Assembly (NCBI GenBank): GCA_017512365.1
Contig: JAFWGQ010000014.1
Span: forward strand, 1 to 64,000
Direction of reading: 5' to 3'
DNA: 64,000 nt
Origin: Mogibacterium sp.
Lineage (GTDB): Bacteria > Bacillota > Clostridia > Peptostreptococcales > Anaerovoracaceae
In this document: positions 26,390-33,924 of the stretch, piece by piece
How positions within the stretch are numbered: position 1 is the stretch's first letter
How the letters are laid out: the number at the start of each line of letters is the position of its first letter
Translations under genes and position numbers: made by a program
Notes under the pieces: model-generated
What the model saw: only the letters and a program-made list of their open reading frames with translations
What the model was told of the DNA's origin: nothing
Databases searched by the model: none

Positions 26390-26652
26390 TGCAGATATTC
26401 TGGACCGCCGCTCTCGGATGCCTCATAGCCATCCTCATGATCATGCTGATAATGATGTTCAGGAAGAAATACCCGCTGAACAAGCTCAACTATGTCTTTG
26501 CGATGAATACCGTCATAGTGCTTCTCATCCTGACGGTCGGATTCATAGACGGCAGGGTGGACATGTACATAGACATAGCGCTCAGCTACTCGATACTCGG
26601 ATTCGTTACATCGGTCATACTGGCCAAGTACATGGGAGGACGCAGACGATGA
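26386..26652 (+). CDS. mrpF: Mrp/Mnh antiporter subunit F
   Basis: 88 aa, three membrane helices, with NKLNYVFAMNTVIVLLILTVGFIDGRVDMYIDIALSYSILGFV matching the MnhF pattern of a charged cluster inside a hydrophobic protein. It overlaps mrpE (ATGA) and mrpG by 4 nt. Confidence 0.88.
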   Translation: MMQIFWTAALGCLIAILMIMLIMMFRKKYPLNKLNYVFAMNTVIVLLILTVGFIDGRVDMYIDIALSYSILGFVTSVILAKYMGGRRR

Positions 26653-26993
26653 ACCCACTGGAAATAGCGACGATCATCACCGGCTCTCTCGGACTTCTGT
26701 TCATGCTGATCTCGCTGATCGGCATCATCCGCCTGCCTGATTTCTTCACGAGACTCCACGCTCAGGGCGTGGGGGACACTCTCGGCGCGCTTCTCATGAT
26801 CATCTCGATGATGATGGCGGCCGGAGCGGGACTCATGAGCGTCAAGCTCTTCCTTGTAATGGTCATAATACTCGTCACCAATCCTGTCGGCACAAACCTC
26901 ATGATGATCGCAGGAATGAACAACAAGGAATACAGGGAATACAAAAAGAAAAAGCCTGAAAAGGACAAAGGAAAAGAAGAGAAAAAGCAGTAA
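26649..26993 (+). CDS. mrpG: Mrp/Mnh antiporter subunit G
   Basis: 114 aa. Three helices with the MnhG signature IIRLPDFFTRLHAQGVGDTLGALL, and a Lys-rich tail (KKKKPEKDKGKEEKK). The frame opens much earlier (26418), but the start overlapping the mrpF stop at 26649 gives the family N-terminus. Confidence 0.9.
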   Translation: MNPLEIATIITGSLGLLFMLISLIGIIRLPDFFTRLHAQGVGDTLGALLMIISMMMAAGAGLMSVKLFLVMVIILVTNPVGTNLMMIAGMNNKEYREYKKKKPEKDKGKEEKKQ

Positions 26994-27008
26994 GGGGGAA
27001 GACAAGGC

Positions 27009-27263
27009 ATGACACTTATCATCGAAGCGATACTGCTGCTGGGTCTGATAGCAATAGCCGCGGCAATAATATTCGGCAGGGATCTCATGGTCTCTGTTGT
27101 GATATACTGCGCCTTCAGCTTCATCACGATGTTCCTGTACATCATAATGGGAGCGCCTGATGTCGCCTTCACCGAGGCCGTGATCGGAGTCATCTCAACG
27201 GTCTTCTTCATCATAATACTCAGATCCATCAAAAGGGACGCAAGGAGAAGAGGGGAAAAGTGA
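27009..27263 (+). CDS. MbhD-like subunit (DUF4040), equivalent to part of the MrpA C-terminus
   Basis: 84 aa with two to three helices: the segment FSFITMFLYIIMGAPDVAFTEAVIG is the hallmark of MbhD/DUF4040 and of the corresponding part of MrpA. The conserved Asp-Ala-Phe-Thr-Glu lies in the membrane and takes part in ion transfer in Mbh/Mrp complexes. Overlaps the next gene (GTGA). Confidence 0.88.
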   Translation: MTLIIEAILLLGLIAIAAAIIFGRDLMVSVVIYCAFSFITMFLYIIMGAPDVAFTEAVIGVISTVFFIIILRSIKRDARRRGEK

Positions 27264-28027
27264 GAAAAGCGCTGACAGTCATATTGTTAATAGCCGCGCT
27301 CACGCTGCCGTTCATGTTCTTCGATATCCTGCCGGATATAGGAGATCCTGCTTCGGCGCCTAATTCGCATGTGTCCGATTATTACATAGAGCACGCTGTC
27401 GAAGAATGCAATTCGCCGAACATGGTGACGGCCGTGATCGTCGATTACAGGGCCTTCGATACCATGTTCGAGACGACGGTCATGTTCCTCGCGGGAGTGG
27501 CGGTCATTCTGATCCTCGCGTACCACCCGAAGAGGAGGCTCATCGTGCCGACGCGCTTCAGGCGTTTTGACAGGAGGACCGGCGCTCCCATGTACAATAC
27601 GGTCAACAAGGACGTCATGGTGTCGATCATCCAGTCTCTGATACTCATTTACGCGGCATATGTGCTTTTCCACGGGGAAGTCAGCCTGGGAGGCGGTTTC
27701 CAGGCGGGAGCTCTGATCGGTATGACATACCTCCTGGATGTCATGGTATGCAGAAGGGAAGTGCCGCTCTTCAGACTCAGCAAGTTCAGGGCAGGCGCTG
27801 CCGCCGGTCTCGGACCGTTCATGTACGCCGTGACGGGGCTTCTTTCGTTCGTTGGAGGAGGCCTGTACCTGCAGTATTCAAAGATGCCGTTCCCGGTGCA
27901 TGAGGCTGAGCTCCACTCGATAGGCATAACGCTGGTCGAGATCGGAGTCACCGTCGGTGTCGCCGGCACGATAATAACGATAGTAAACGCTCTGACCGAA
28001 AGGATATCCTTCGACGACGAATTATAA
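27260..28027 (+). CDS. mrpB: Fused MbhE - MrpB-like subunit
   Basis: 255 aa, GTG start overlapping the previous stop. The N-terminal ~105 residues (ALTVILLIAALTLPFMF, then YIEHAVEECNSPNMVTAVIVDYRAFDTMFETTVMFLAGVAV) match MbhE. From about 110 (NTVNKDVMVSIIQSLILIYAAYVLFHGEVSLGGGFQAGALIG) it matches MnhB/MbhF. In standard Mrp these regions are the MrpA tail and MrpB; here they form one protein while MbhD is separate. Confidence 0.87.
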   Translation: MRKALTVILLIAALTLPFMFFDILPDIGDPASAPNSHVSDYYIEHAVEECNSPNMVTAVIVDYRAFDTMFETTVMFLAGVAVILILAYHPKRRLIVPTRFRRFDRRTGAPMYNTVNKDVMVSIIQSLILIYAAYVLFHGEVSLGGGFQAGALIGMTYLLDVMVCRREVPLFRLSKFRAGAAAGLGPFMYAVTGLLSFVGGGLYLQYSKMPFPVHEAELHSIGITLVEIGVTVGVAGTIITIVNALTERISFDDEL

Positions 28028-28042
28028 AACAGCAAAAACGAC

Positions 28043-28426
28043 ATGATACCTTCAGAAGTCACCGCCTTTCTGGCGTCAAAGGGAATATACCTGCTCACAT
28101 TCATCCTGCTCTCCCTGGGAGTCGCGGGCATGATAGTGTGCAACAATTACATGAAAAAGCTGATCTGCATGAACATCATGCAGGTCGCCGTCATATTCTT
28201 TTTCCTCTGCCTCGGACAGAAGAACGGGGGAACTATCCCTGTAGCCATGGACGGGGCCGTGAAGGCGTCAGAATACATCAACCCGCTTCCGCACGGACTC
28301 ATGCTGACCGCTATTGTGGTCAGCCTCGGTACTACGGGAGTGGGTCTTTCACTGCTCCTGAGGATAAGGGAGAAGTACGGCACGGTGGAGGAGGACGATA
28401 TCATCAGGAGGGAGCAGAAGATCTAG
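28043..28426 (+). CDS. mrpC: Mrp/Mnh antiporter subunit C (NuoK-like)
   Basis: 127 aa, three helices. GIYLLTFILLSLGVAGMIVCNNYMKKLICMNIMQVAVIFFFLCLG and LPHGLMLTAIVVSLGTTGVGLSLLLRI match MnhC/NuoK. The SD is poor, so coupling to the gene 15 nt upstream is likely. The next gene starts at the base after the stop. Confidence 0.88.
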   Translation: MIPSEVTAFLASKGIYLLTFILLSLGVAGMIVCNNYMKKLICMNIMQVAVIFFFLCLGQKNGGTIPVAMDGAVKASEYINPLPHGLMLTAIVVSLGTTGVGLSLLLRIREKYGTVEEDDIIRREQKI

Positions 28427-29902
28427 ATGGCGAACATTCCCGTTCTGATAGTAATACTGCCTCTTATCGCGGCGCTCCTGTGCCTGCTGCTGACCGGGAT
28501 CAACAGACATCTCGGCGCGCTGACAACAGGGCTTGCGGTGCTCGCTTCTCTTGTGCTGTCAGTCATGCAGCTCATCACTGTCGTAATAGGAGGGCCTGTC
28601 CATTATGAGATAGGCGGCTACGCGGTGCCGTACGGCATAGAGTTCGTGATCGACTCCCTCAACGCCCTGATACTCGTCCTCGTGTCTCTGATGGGCTTCC
28701 TTACGGTGCTTTTCGCGGGACATTTCTGGAGCGATGACAGGCCGATGGTAAGGGGAGCGGCGTACTCGGTCCTGGCTCTTCTGATCACGGGCCTTCTGGG
28801 AATGACGTCCACTGGGGATGTGTTCAACCTCTATGTGTTCCTGGAGATAACATCGCTTTCGGCGTACTGCCTCATAGCTCTGGGCGGCAGCAAGGGAGTG
28901 GTATCCGCTTTCAGATACATGCTCGTCGGCACAGTGGCCGCGACATTCTATCTGCTCGGCATCGGCATACTCTACGGCGCCACGGGAACGCTCAATATGG
29001 GAGACATGAAGGCCATACTGGATAAGGGCGGCTTCGACGATGTCATGCTCGTCTCGATGTGCTTTCTTATCGTCGCTTTCGGCATCAAGATGGCGCTGTT
29101 CCCGTTCCACGGATGGCAGCCTTCGGCGTATACACACGCCGAGCCGGGAGCAAGACCTCTCATCACGGGTGTGATGGGCAAGATACCCGCTCTGGCGATG
29201 TTCAGGTTCATATACTGCATATTCGGGACCGACCTCAGATATGTCAGATATCTGCTCGTGATGATCGGAGTGCTGTCTGTGGCCGGAATGCTTTACGGCT
29301 CGATAAGGGCGATGGCCCAGAACGACATCAGAAAGGTCCTCGCGTATTCCTCCGTCGCTCAGATCGGATATATCTCGCTCGGCTTTGCTGTCGGCACTCC
29401 GCTCGCTCTGGCGGGCTCGTTCCTGCACATGATGGGCCACGCCTTCATGAAGGGAGGACTCTTCTTCTGTACGGGCGCGATCACATTCAAATACGGGACG
29501 ACTGCGCTGGACGATTTCGGCAGGATATACAAAAAAATGCCGCTGACATCGGGACTCCTGGTAATAGCGGCCCTTTCCATGATAGGCATACCGCCTACTG
29601 CCGGTTTTTTCAGCAAGTGGTATCTGGCGCTTGCCTCGGCCGGACAGAGGGAATGGATATACATCGCCGCGCTCGTGATCTCGAGCCTGCTCAACGCGGT
29701 ATACTTCTTCAGGCTGATCGAGAAGGTGTTCATACAGCAGCCTGAGGATCTGAAGGAAAGATGGTCTTCGGAGGCCGCGGAGCTCCCGCTTACACTGATC
29801 ATCCCGATCGCGGTGTGCTTTGCGGCCATACTGGGCATCGGTATCTTCAACGTAAAGATAGTCGATGTCCTGATGCTGACGCTTGAGGGGGTGGGCTTAT
29901 GA
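28427..29902 (+). CDS. mrpD: Mrp/Mnh antiporter subunit D (NuoN/NuoM-like ion channel subunit)
   Basis: 491 aa, about 14 helices. The functional residues of antiporter-like subunits are present: the TM5 Glu in FNLYVFLEITSLSAY, the TM7 Lys in AFGIKMALFPFHGWQP and the TM12 Lys in HAFMKGGLFF. This is the best MrpD match of the three large subunits because it directly follows mrpC. It conducts H+ or Na+ across the membrane. It overlaps the next gene (ATGA). Confidence 0.88.
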   Translation: MANIPVLIVILPLIAALLCLLLTGINRHLGALTTGLAVLASLVLSVMQLITVVIGGPVHYEIGGYAVPYGIEFVIDSLNALILVLVSLMGFLTVLFAGHFWSDDRPMVRGAAYSVLALLITGLLGMTSTGDVFNLYVFLEITSLSAYCLIALGGSKGVVSAFRYMLVGTVAATFYLLGIGILYGATGTLNMGDMKAILDKGGFDDVMLVSMCFLIVAFGIKMALFPFHGWQPSAYTHAEPGARPLITGVMGKIPALAMFRFIYCIFGTDLRYVRYLLVMIGVLSVAGMLYGSIRAMAQNDIRKVLAYSSVAQIGYISLGFAVGTPLALAGSFLHMMGHAFMKGGLFFCTGAITFKYGTTALDDFGRIYKKMPLTSGLLVIAALSMIGIPPTAGFFSKWYLALASAGQREWIYIAALVISSLLNAVYFFRLIEKVFIQQPEDLKERWSSEAAELPLTLIIPIAVCFAAILGIGIFNVKIVDVLMLTLEGVGL

Positions 29903-31416
29903 CAGACATCCACGCTCTCCTCGCTCTTCAGTACAGACCGCTGCTGGCTGTGCTCGTCTCACTGACGGCATCAGTTCTGATATACGTGCTCGGAGAACAC
30001 ATACACAGAAATCTCCGCGAAGGGATCACGGTCACCGCGTCCCTCGCCAAGCTCGCTCTGGTATATTCGATGGTGCCTGCTGTTCTGGCGGGCAGGGAGA
30101 TAAAGCTCAATGTATTCGAGATCGTAAAGGGCGTCACCCTGGCGTTCAATGTTGATCCGGCGGGCATGGTGTTTGCCTGTGTTGCGTCCACGCTGTGGAT
30201 ACTCACTTCGTTTTATTCGATCGGATACATGCGGGGCCACGGTGAAGAGAACCAGACCGGCTACTACGCCGCGTTCGCGATGTGCCTGTCAGCGACGACC
30301 GGCCTGTGCTTTGCCGCGAATCTCCTGACCTTCTTCATATTCTTTGAGGTGCTGACTGTGGCAACATATCCCCTTGTAGTGCATTACAGGGACGCGGAGG
30401 GCACGGCCTCGGGCAGGAAGTACCTCGCGTACACCCTCATAAGCGGGCAGATTTTCTTTGCCGCCATGGTCATAGTGTACGCTGTATCCGGGACCATGGA
30501 CTTCAGACCGGGAGGCTTCCTGACAGCTGACATGCTGCCGATGCCGTGGGCCCTGATCGTGTTCTTCATGATGGTCGGAGCGGGCATAGTCAAGGCGGGC
30601 GTCATGCCGCTGCACAGCTGGCTGCCTGCGGCCATGGTGGCGCCGACTCCGGTAAGCGCGCTTCTGCACGCGGTCGCTGTCGTAAAGGCGGGAGCCTTCT
30701 GCACGCTCAGGGTAGTGCTGTATGTGTTCGGACCGGAGCTTTCGGAATCATGCGGCGGTTCAAGGGTGCTAGCGTGGATGGCGGTGTTCACGATAATAGC
30801 ATCCTCTCTGGTGGCGATGAAAAAGGACAATCTCAAGGCGAGGCTCGCTTTCTCGACAGTGGGACAGCTCTCGTACATAGTTCTGGGCATATGCATACTA
30901 TCGCCGTTTGCCGTGGCGGGAGCGATATATCACATAGTGGCTCACGCCTTCATGAAGATCACGCTCTTCATGGCTGCGGGCGCCATATTCGTTACGACTC
31001 ACAAGAAGGACATCACGGAGATGATAGGCATAGGAAAACGCATGCCTGTGACCATGACGGCCTTTGCCGCTGCGTCGCTGGGAATAGCTGGATTCCCGTT
31101 CTTCGTGGGCTTTGTCAGCAAGGCCAATATCATAATGGGCGCGGTGTCGATGGGCATGCCGGTGTTCGTGGGGACTCTTATCGCGAGCGCACTGCTGGCA
31201 CTGAGCTATCTGATGCCTGTGGTGCTGATCGCATTCAAGAAAAACGTGGACAATCCGGAATTCGCCGAAAGAGGCGAAGCCTCGCCTGCGATGCTCCTGC
31301 CGCTTGTAATAACGGCGATAATATCCATGGTGCTGGGACTTGCTCCGAATGCGGGGCTGCATCTGCTTGATCTCGCATACACGGCAGGCAATTCGATATT
31401 CACTCCGCTGATGTGA
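29899..31416 (+). CDS. Second antiporter-like subunit (NuoL/NuoM family)
   Basis: 505 aa, about 14 helices. TM5 Glu in NLLTFFIFFEVLTVATYPLV, TM7 Lys in GAGIVKAGVMPLHSWLPAAMVAPTPVSALLHAVAVVKAGAF and TM12 Lys in HAFMKITLFMAAGAI are present, so it looks able to conduct ions. It overlaps mrpD by 4 nt. Two MrpD-like subunits in a row are common in Mbh/Mbs-type complexes and archaeal or clostridial Mrp clusters. Confidence 0.85.
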   Translation: MTDIHALLALQYRPLLAVLVSLTASVLIYVLGEHIHRNLREGITVTASLAKLALVYSMVPAVLAGREIKLNVFEIVKGVTLAFNVDPAGMVFACVASTLWILTSFYSIGYMRGHGEENQTGYYAAFAMCLSATTGLCFAANLLTFFIFFEVLTVATYPLVVHYRDAEGTASGRKYLAYTLISGQIFFAAMVIVYAVSGTMDFRPGGFLTADMLPMPWALIVFFMMVGAGIVKAGVMPLHSWLPAAMVAPTPVSALLHAVAVVKAGAFCTLRVVLYVFGPELSESCGGSRVLAWMAVFTIIASSLVAMKKDNLKARLAFSTVGQLSYIVLGICILSPFAVAGAIYHIVAHAFMKITLFMAAGAIFVTTHKKDITEMIGIGKRMPVTMTAFAAASLGIAGFPFFVGFVSKANIIMGAVSMGMPVFVGTLIASALLALSYLMPVVLIAFKKNVDNPEFAERGEASPAMLLPLVITAIISMVLGLAPNAGLHLLDLAYTAGNSIFTPLM

Positions 31417-31435
31417 CTGAAAGACGACAGGGATA

Positions 31436-31969
31436 ATGACGACGGAAATACTGAGATATCTCGGAATAGCTTTTGCAAGCTCTGCGCTTCTGCTGGTGCT
31501 GAGCAAGATCGTCATGCAGTTTTTGTTCAGAAGACCGGCCGATTATTATCTCAGGGAAGAGTACAGGCAGGAGGAGCTCATACTCAACAATGCAGGCTTC
31601 AGCATAAGCGATGAAGTTGAGACGACGCCGGAGGGCGAGGTGACGGAGGAACACGTACATGTGGAGCCGCAGATACCGAAGCCGGAACCGATACCGGAAC
31701 CTGAGCGTGAACCTGAGCCTGAGCCTTTTGTCATCCCTGTGCCGGAGCCTGTGAGGATAGCAGGACCTGTAAAAAAGCCGGAACCGGAGAAGAAGGAAGC
31801 CGGAAAGATACCTGCAGGCGTGCCGCTCACGAAGAGCGGAAAGCCTCGCAGGCCTTCGATGAACATGAAAAAGGACGAACTCATCGCGATCGCGGAGTGG
31901 AAGGGCATAGAGCTGCCGCCTGAGGCGACAAAGGCCGTCATACTCGAACTCATAGAAAGCGCAAAATGA
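31436..31969 (+). CDS. Membrane-anchored Pro/Glu-rich protein with a C-terminal SAP/HeH-like motif
   Basis: 177 aa. One N-terminal helix (about 7-30) is followed by a charged stretch and a PEP-type linker (about 75-105: repeated PEPE units), then basic residues and a closing MNMKKDELIAIAEWKGIELPPEATKAVILELIE, which has the helix-extended-helix look of SAP/HeH domains that bind nucleic acid or protein. It lies inside the Mrp operon, overlapping the next subunit by 4 nt, so it is probably made with the complex, but it is not a known Mrp component. Function unknown. Confidence 0.6.
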   Translation: MTTEILRYLGIAFASSALLLVLSKIVMQFLFRRPADYYLREEYRQEELILNNAGFSISDEVETTPEGEVTEEHVHVEPQIPKPEPIPEPEREPEPEPFVIPVPEPVRIAGPVKKPEPEKKEAGKIPAGVPLTKSGKPRRPSMNMKKDELIAIAEWKGIELPPEATKAVILELIESAK

Positions 31970-33732
31970 CAGACATAAGCAAAGACATGCTGATCAACAT
32001 GCTGCATCCCGGGATCATAATGATCGCGTTCGGAGTGATCACGATGCTGTTGCCGAGACCTTGCAGGAGGCCTCTGTCTGTTGTTGCGCCCGCATGCGCC
32101 TTCTGGGCTTTTCTGCAGATGGGAGATGACAGCAGCCTCGTATATCATCTGACACCTTACATCAGGATGCAGTTCATACACTTTGACAGCATCGCGTACG
32201 CTTTCATGATGGTGTTCTGCGTGATCGCCCTGCTGAACGGGATATACGGAGAGGGCATACAGCACAGACACGAGTGCGGCATGTCCATGATATACGCCGG
32301 CAGCGTCATGGGAGTGATACTCGCGGGCGATCTGATCTCGCTCGTGATCTTCTGGGAGATATCCGCCTTCGCGTCGATGTATGTGGTCTACTGCAAGCAC
32401 GACATGACATCCGAAAGAGCGTCGTTCCGCTACATACTCGTGCACGCATTCGGAGGCAACATGCTGCTGGCGGGCGTCATAGCTTATATATTCCATTACG
32501 GAAACAGCATAATGAACATAGCTGATCACATGGAGGAGCCGTTCTTCTGGCTGATCGCTGTCGGAGTGGCCGTCAACGCGGCGATACCTCCGCTGCACTC
32601 GTGGCTTCCGGACGCATATCCGGAGTCGACGGCAACGGGCACGGTATACCTTTCGTCGTTCACGACCAAGGCCGCGATCTACCTCATGATCAGGATGTTC
32701 GCAGGGATCGACGTTCTCATATGGATAGGGGCGGTAGTGTCCGTTTACGCGGCCTGCATGGCCATAATGGAGAACAACATCAGACGTCTGCTGGCGTATC
32801 ACATAATAAGCCAGCTGGGGATGATGATCGCGGCGATCGGAGCCGGCGGTGAAGCCGGCATAGACGCTGCGACAGCGCACGCGTTCACGAACATACTCTT
32901 CAAGGGAGTGCTGATGATGGGCGCCGGAGCCGTCATGTACGCAAGCGGACGCAGCAAGATAACAGAGCTCGGCGGCCTTGCAAAAAAGATGCCGGTAACG
33001 GCTGCCTGTTTCCTCATTTCGTCGCTTGCGATAGCGGGCCTTCCGGGCCTGTCGGGATTCGTCAGCAAGGCTCTCATAACAGAAGCTGTCACCTCGTCGG
33101 GCCATGATACCGCAGCGATCCTTCTCACTGCGGGCGGCGTAGGTACGCTGCTGTCCATCACGCTCAAGATAAACTGGTTCGTATTCTTCGGACCGTGCGA
33201 AAACGAAAAGGATTCAGAGATCACAAGGAAGGTGCCGGTCACGATGAACGCGGCCATGATCATCGGCACCGTGCTGACGATACTCATAGGAGCGTTCCCG
33301 GGCAGGTTCTACGCTCTGATGCCGTACGGCACGAACGCGCATCCTTATCATATGGCTCATGTGCTCGAATACATCGCGATATTCGTCGGCGGCTCGATAC
33401 CTTTCTTCATCTGCATAAAGAAGATGAAGCCGCATGATGAGATCACGCTCGACTTCGACTGGTTCTACAGGGTGGTGCTCAACAGGCTGGTGCTGTGGAT
33501 CTCCGGAGTCACCGAAGGCATATTCGCCCGGTGTGGCAGACACGCTTCAAAAGCAGCTGAGTATCTCAGGACCCATTTCGGGGATCCTTATCTGTGGACC
33601 GGTGAGAGCAGCAGCGTAAAGGTGAGAAAACTCTCGTTTGAAAACGAGAGCCGCCTAATAGGCGATGTGATGACCGTGATCGTGCTTGCGTTTACGGTGA
33701 TGCTGGCTCTTGCGGCATATCTTGCATCATAG
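31966..33732 (+). CDS. Third antiporter-like subunit (NuoL family) with TM7 Lys replaced by Asn
   Basis: 588 aa, about 15 helices with an extended C-terminal part (after LDFDWFYRVVLNRLVLW). The TM5 Glu (LVIFWEISAFASMYVV) and TM12 Lys (HAFTNILFKGVLMM) are present. At the TM7 site the usual K-S-A-Q/K-A-G motif before PxHSWLP reads VAVNAAIPPLHSWLPDAYPESTATG, with Asn204 in place of the conserved Lys. A Lys occurs a helix later (FTTKAAIYLMIRMF). It may be a structural rather than a pumping subunit, or it may use another residue. Last gene of the operon; a terminator follows. Confidence 0.82.
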   Translation: MTDISKDMLINMLHPGIIMIAFGVITMLLPRPCRRPLSVVAPACAFWAFLQMGDDSSLVYHLTPYIRMQFIHFDSIAYAFMMVFCVIALLNGIYGEGIQHRHECGMSMIYAGSVMGVILAGDLISLVIFWEISAFASMYVVYCKHDMTSERASFRYILVHAFGGNMLLAGVIAYIFHYGNSIMNIADHMEEPFFWLIAVGVAVNAAIPPLHSWLPDAYPESTATGTVYLSSFTTKAAIYLMIRMFAGIDVLIWIGAVVSVYAACMAIMENNIRRLLAYHIISQLGMMIAAIGAGGEAGIDAATAHAFTNILFKGVLMMGAGAVMYASGRSKITELGGLAKKMPVTAACFLISSLAIAGLPGLSGFVSKALITEAVTSSGHDTAAILLTAGGVGTLLSITLKINWFVFFGPCENEKDSEITRKVPVTMNAAMIIGTVLTILIGAFPGRFYALMPYGTNAHPYHMAHVLEYIAIFVGGSIPFFICIKKMKPHDEITLDFDWFYRVVLNRLVLWISGVTEGIFARCGRHASKAAEYLRTHFGDPYLWTGESSSVKVRKLSFENESRLIGDVMTVIVLAFTVMLALAAYLAS

Positions 33733-33774
33733 ACAGGGCAGATGACACCAGATATGGTATCTGCCCTGTTTTTA
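33733..33774 (+). terminator. Terminator of the Mrp-like operon
   Basis: An 11-bp perfect stem (ACAGGGCAGAT / ATCTGCCCTGT) with an inner ACCA/TGGT pairing is followed by TTTTT. Confidence 0.92.
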
Positions 33775-33924
33775 TGTTATCATTTACATGCATGTATTGA
33801 TTTTCAGCAGTGCTGCCGCCGTGACGGGAAGATCGTCCGGGAGGCCGTGTCTCCTGCGGCAGTACATATCCGTATAAGTAGTGTACACGACCGCATATGT
33901 TTCCAGTTGAAGGGAGGAACCAAG

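Noticed and set aside
25778-33732. Membrane-bound [NiFe] hydrogenase (Mbh) operon
   Set aside because: Only membrane-arm subunits are present; no hydrogenase large or small subunit or NuoB/I-like gene lies in or near the operon.
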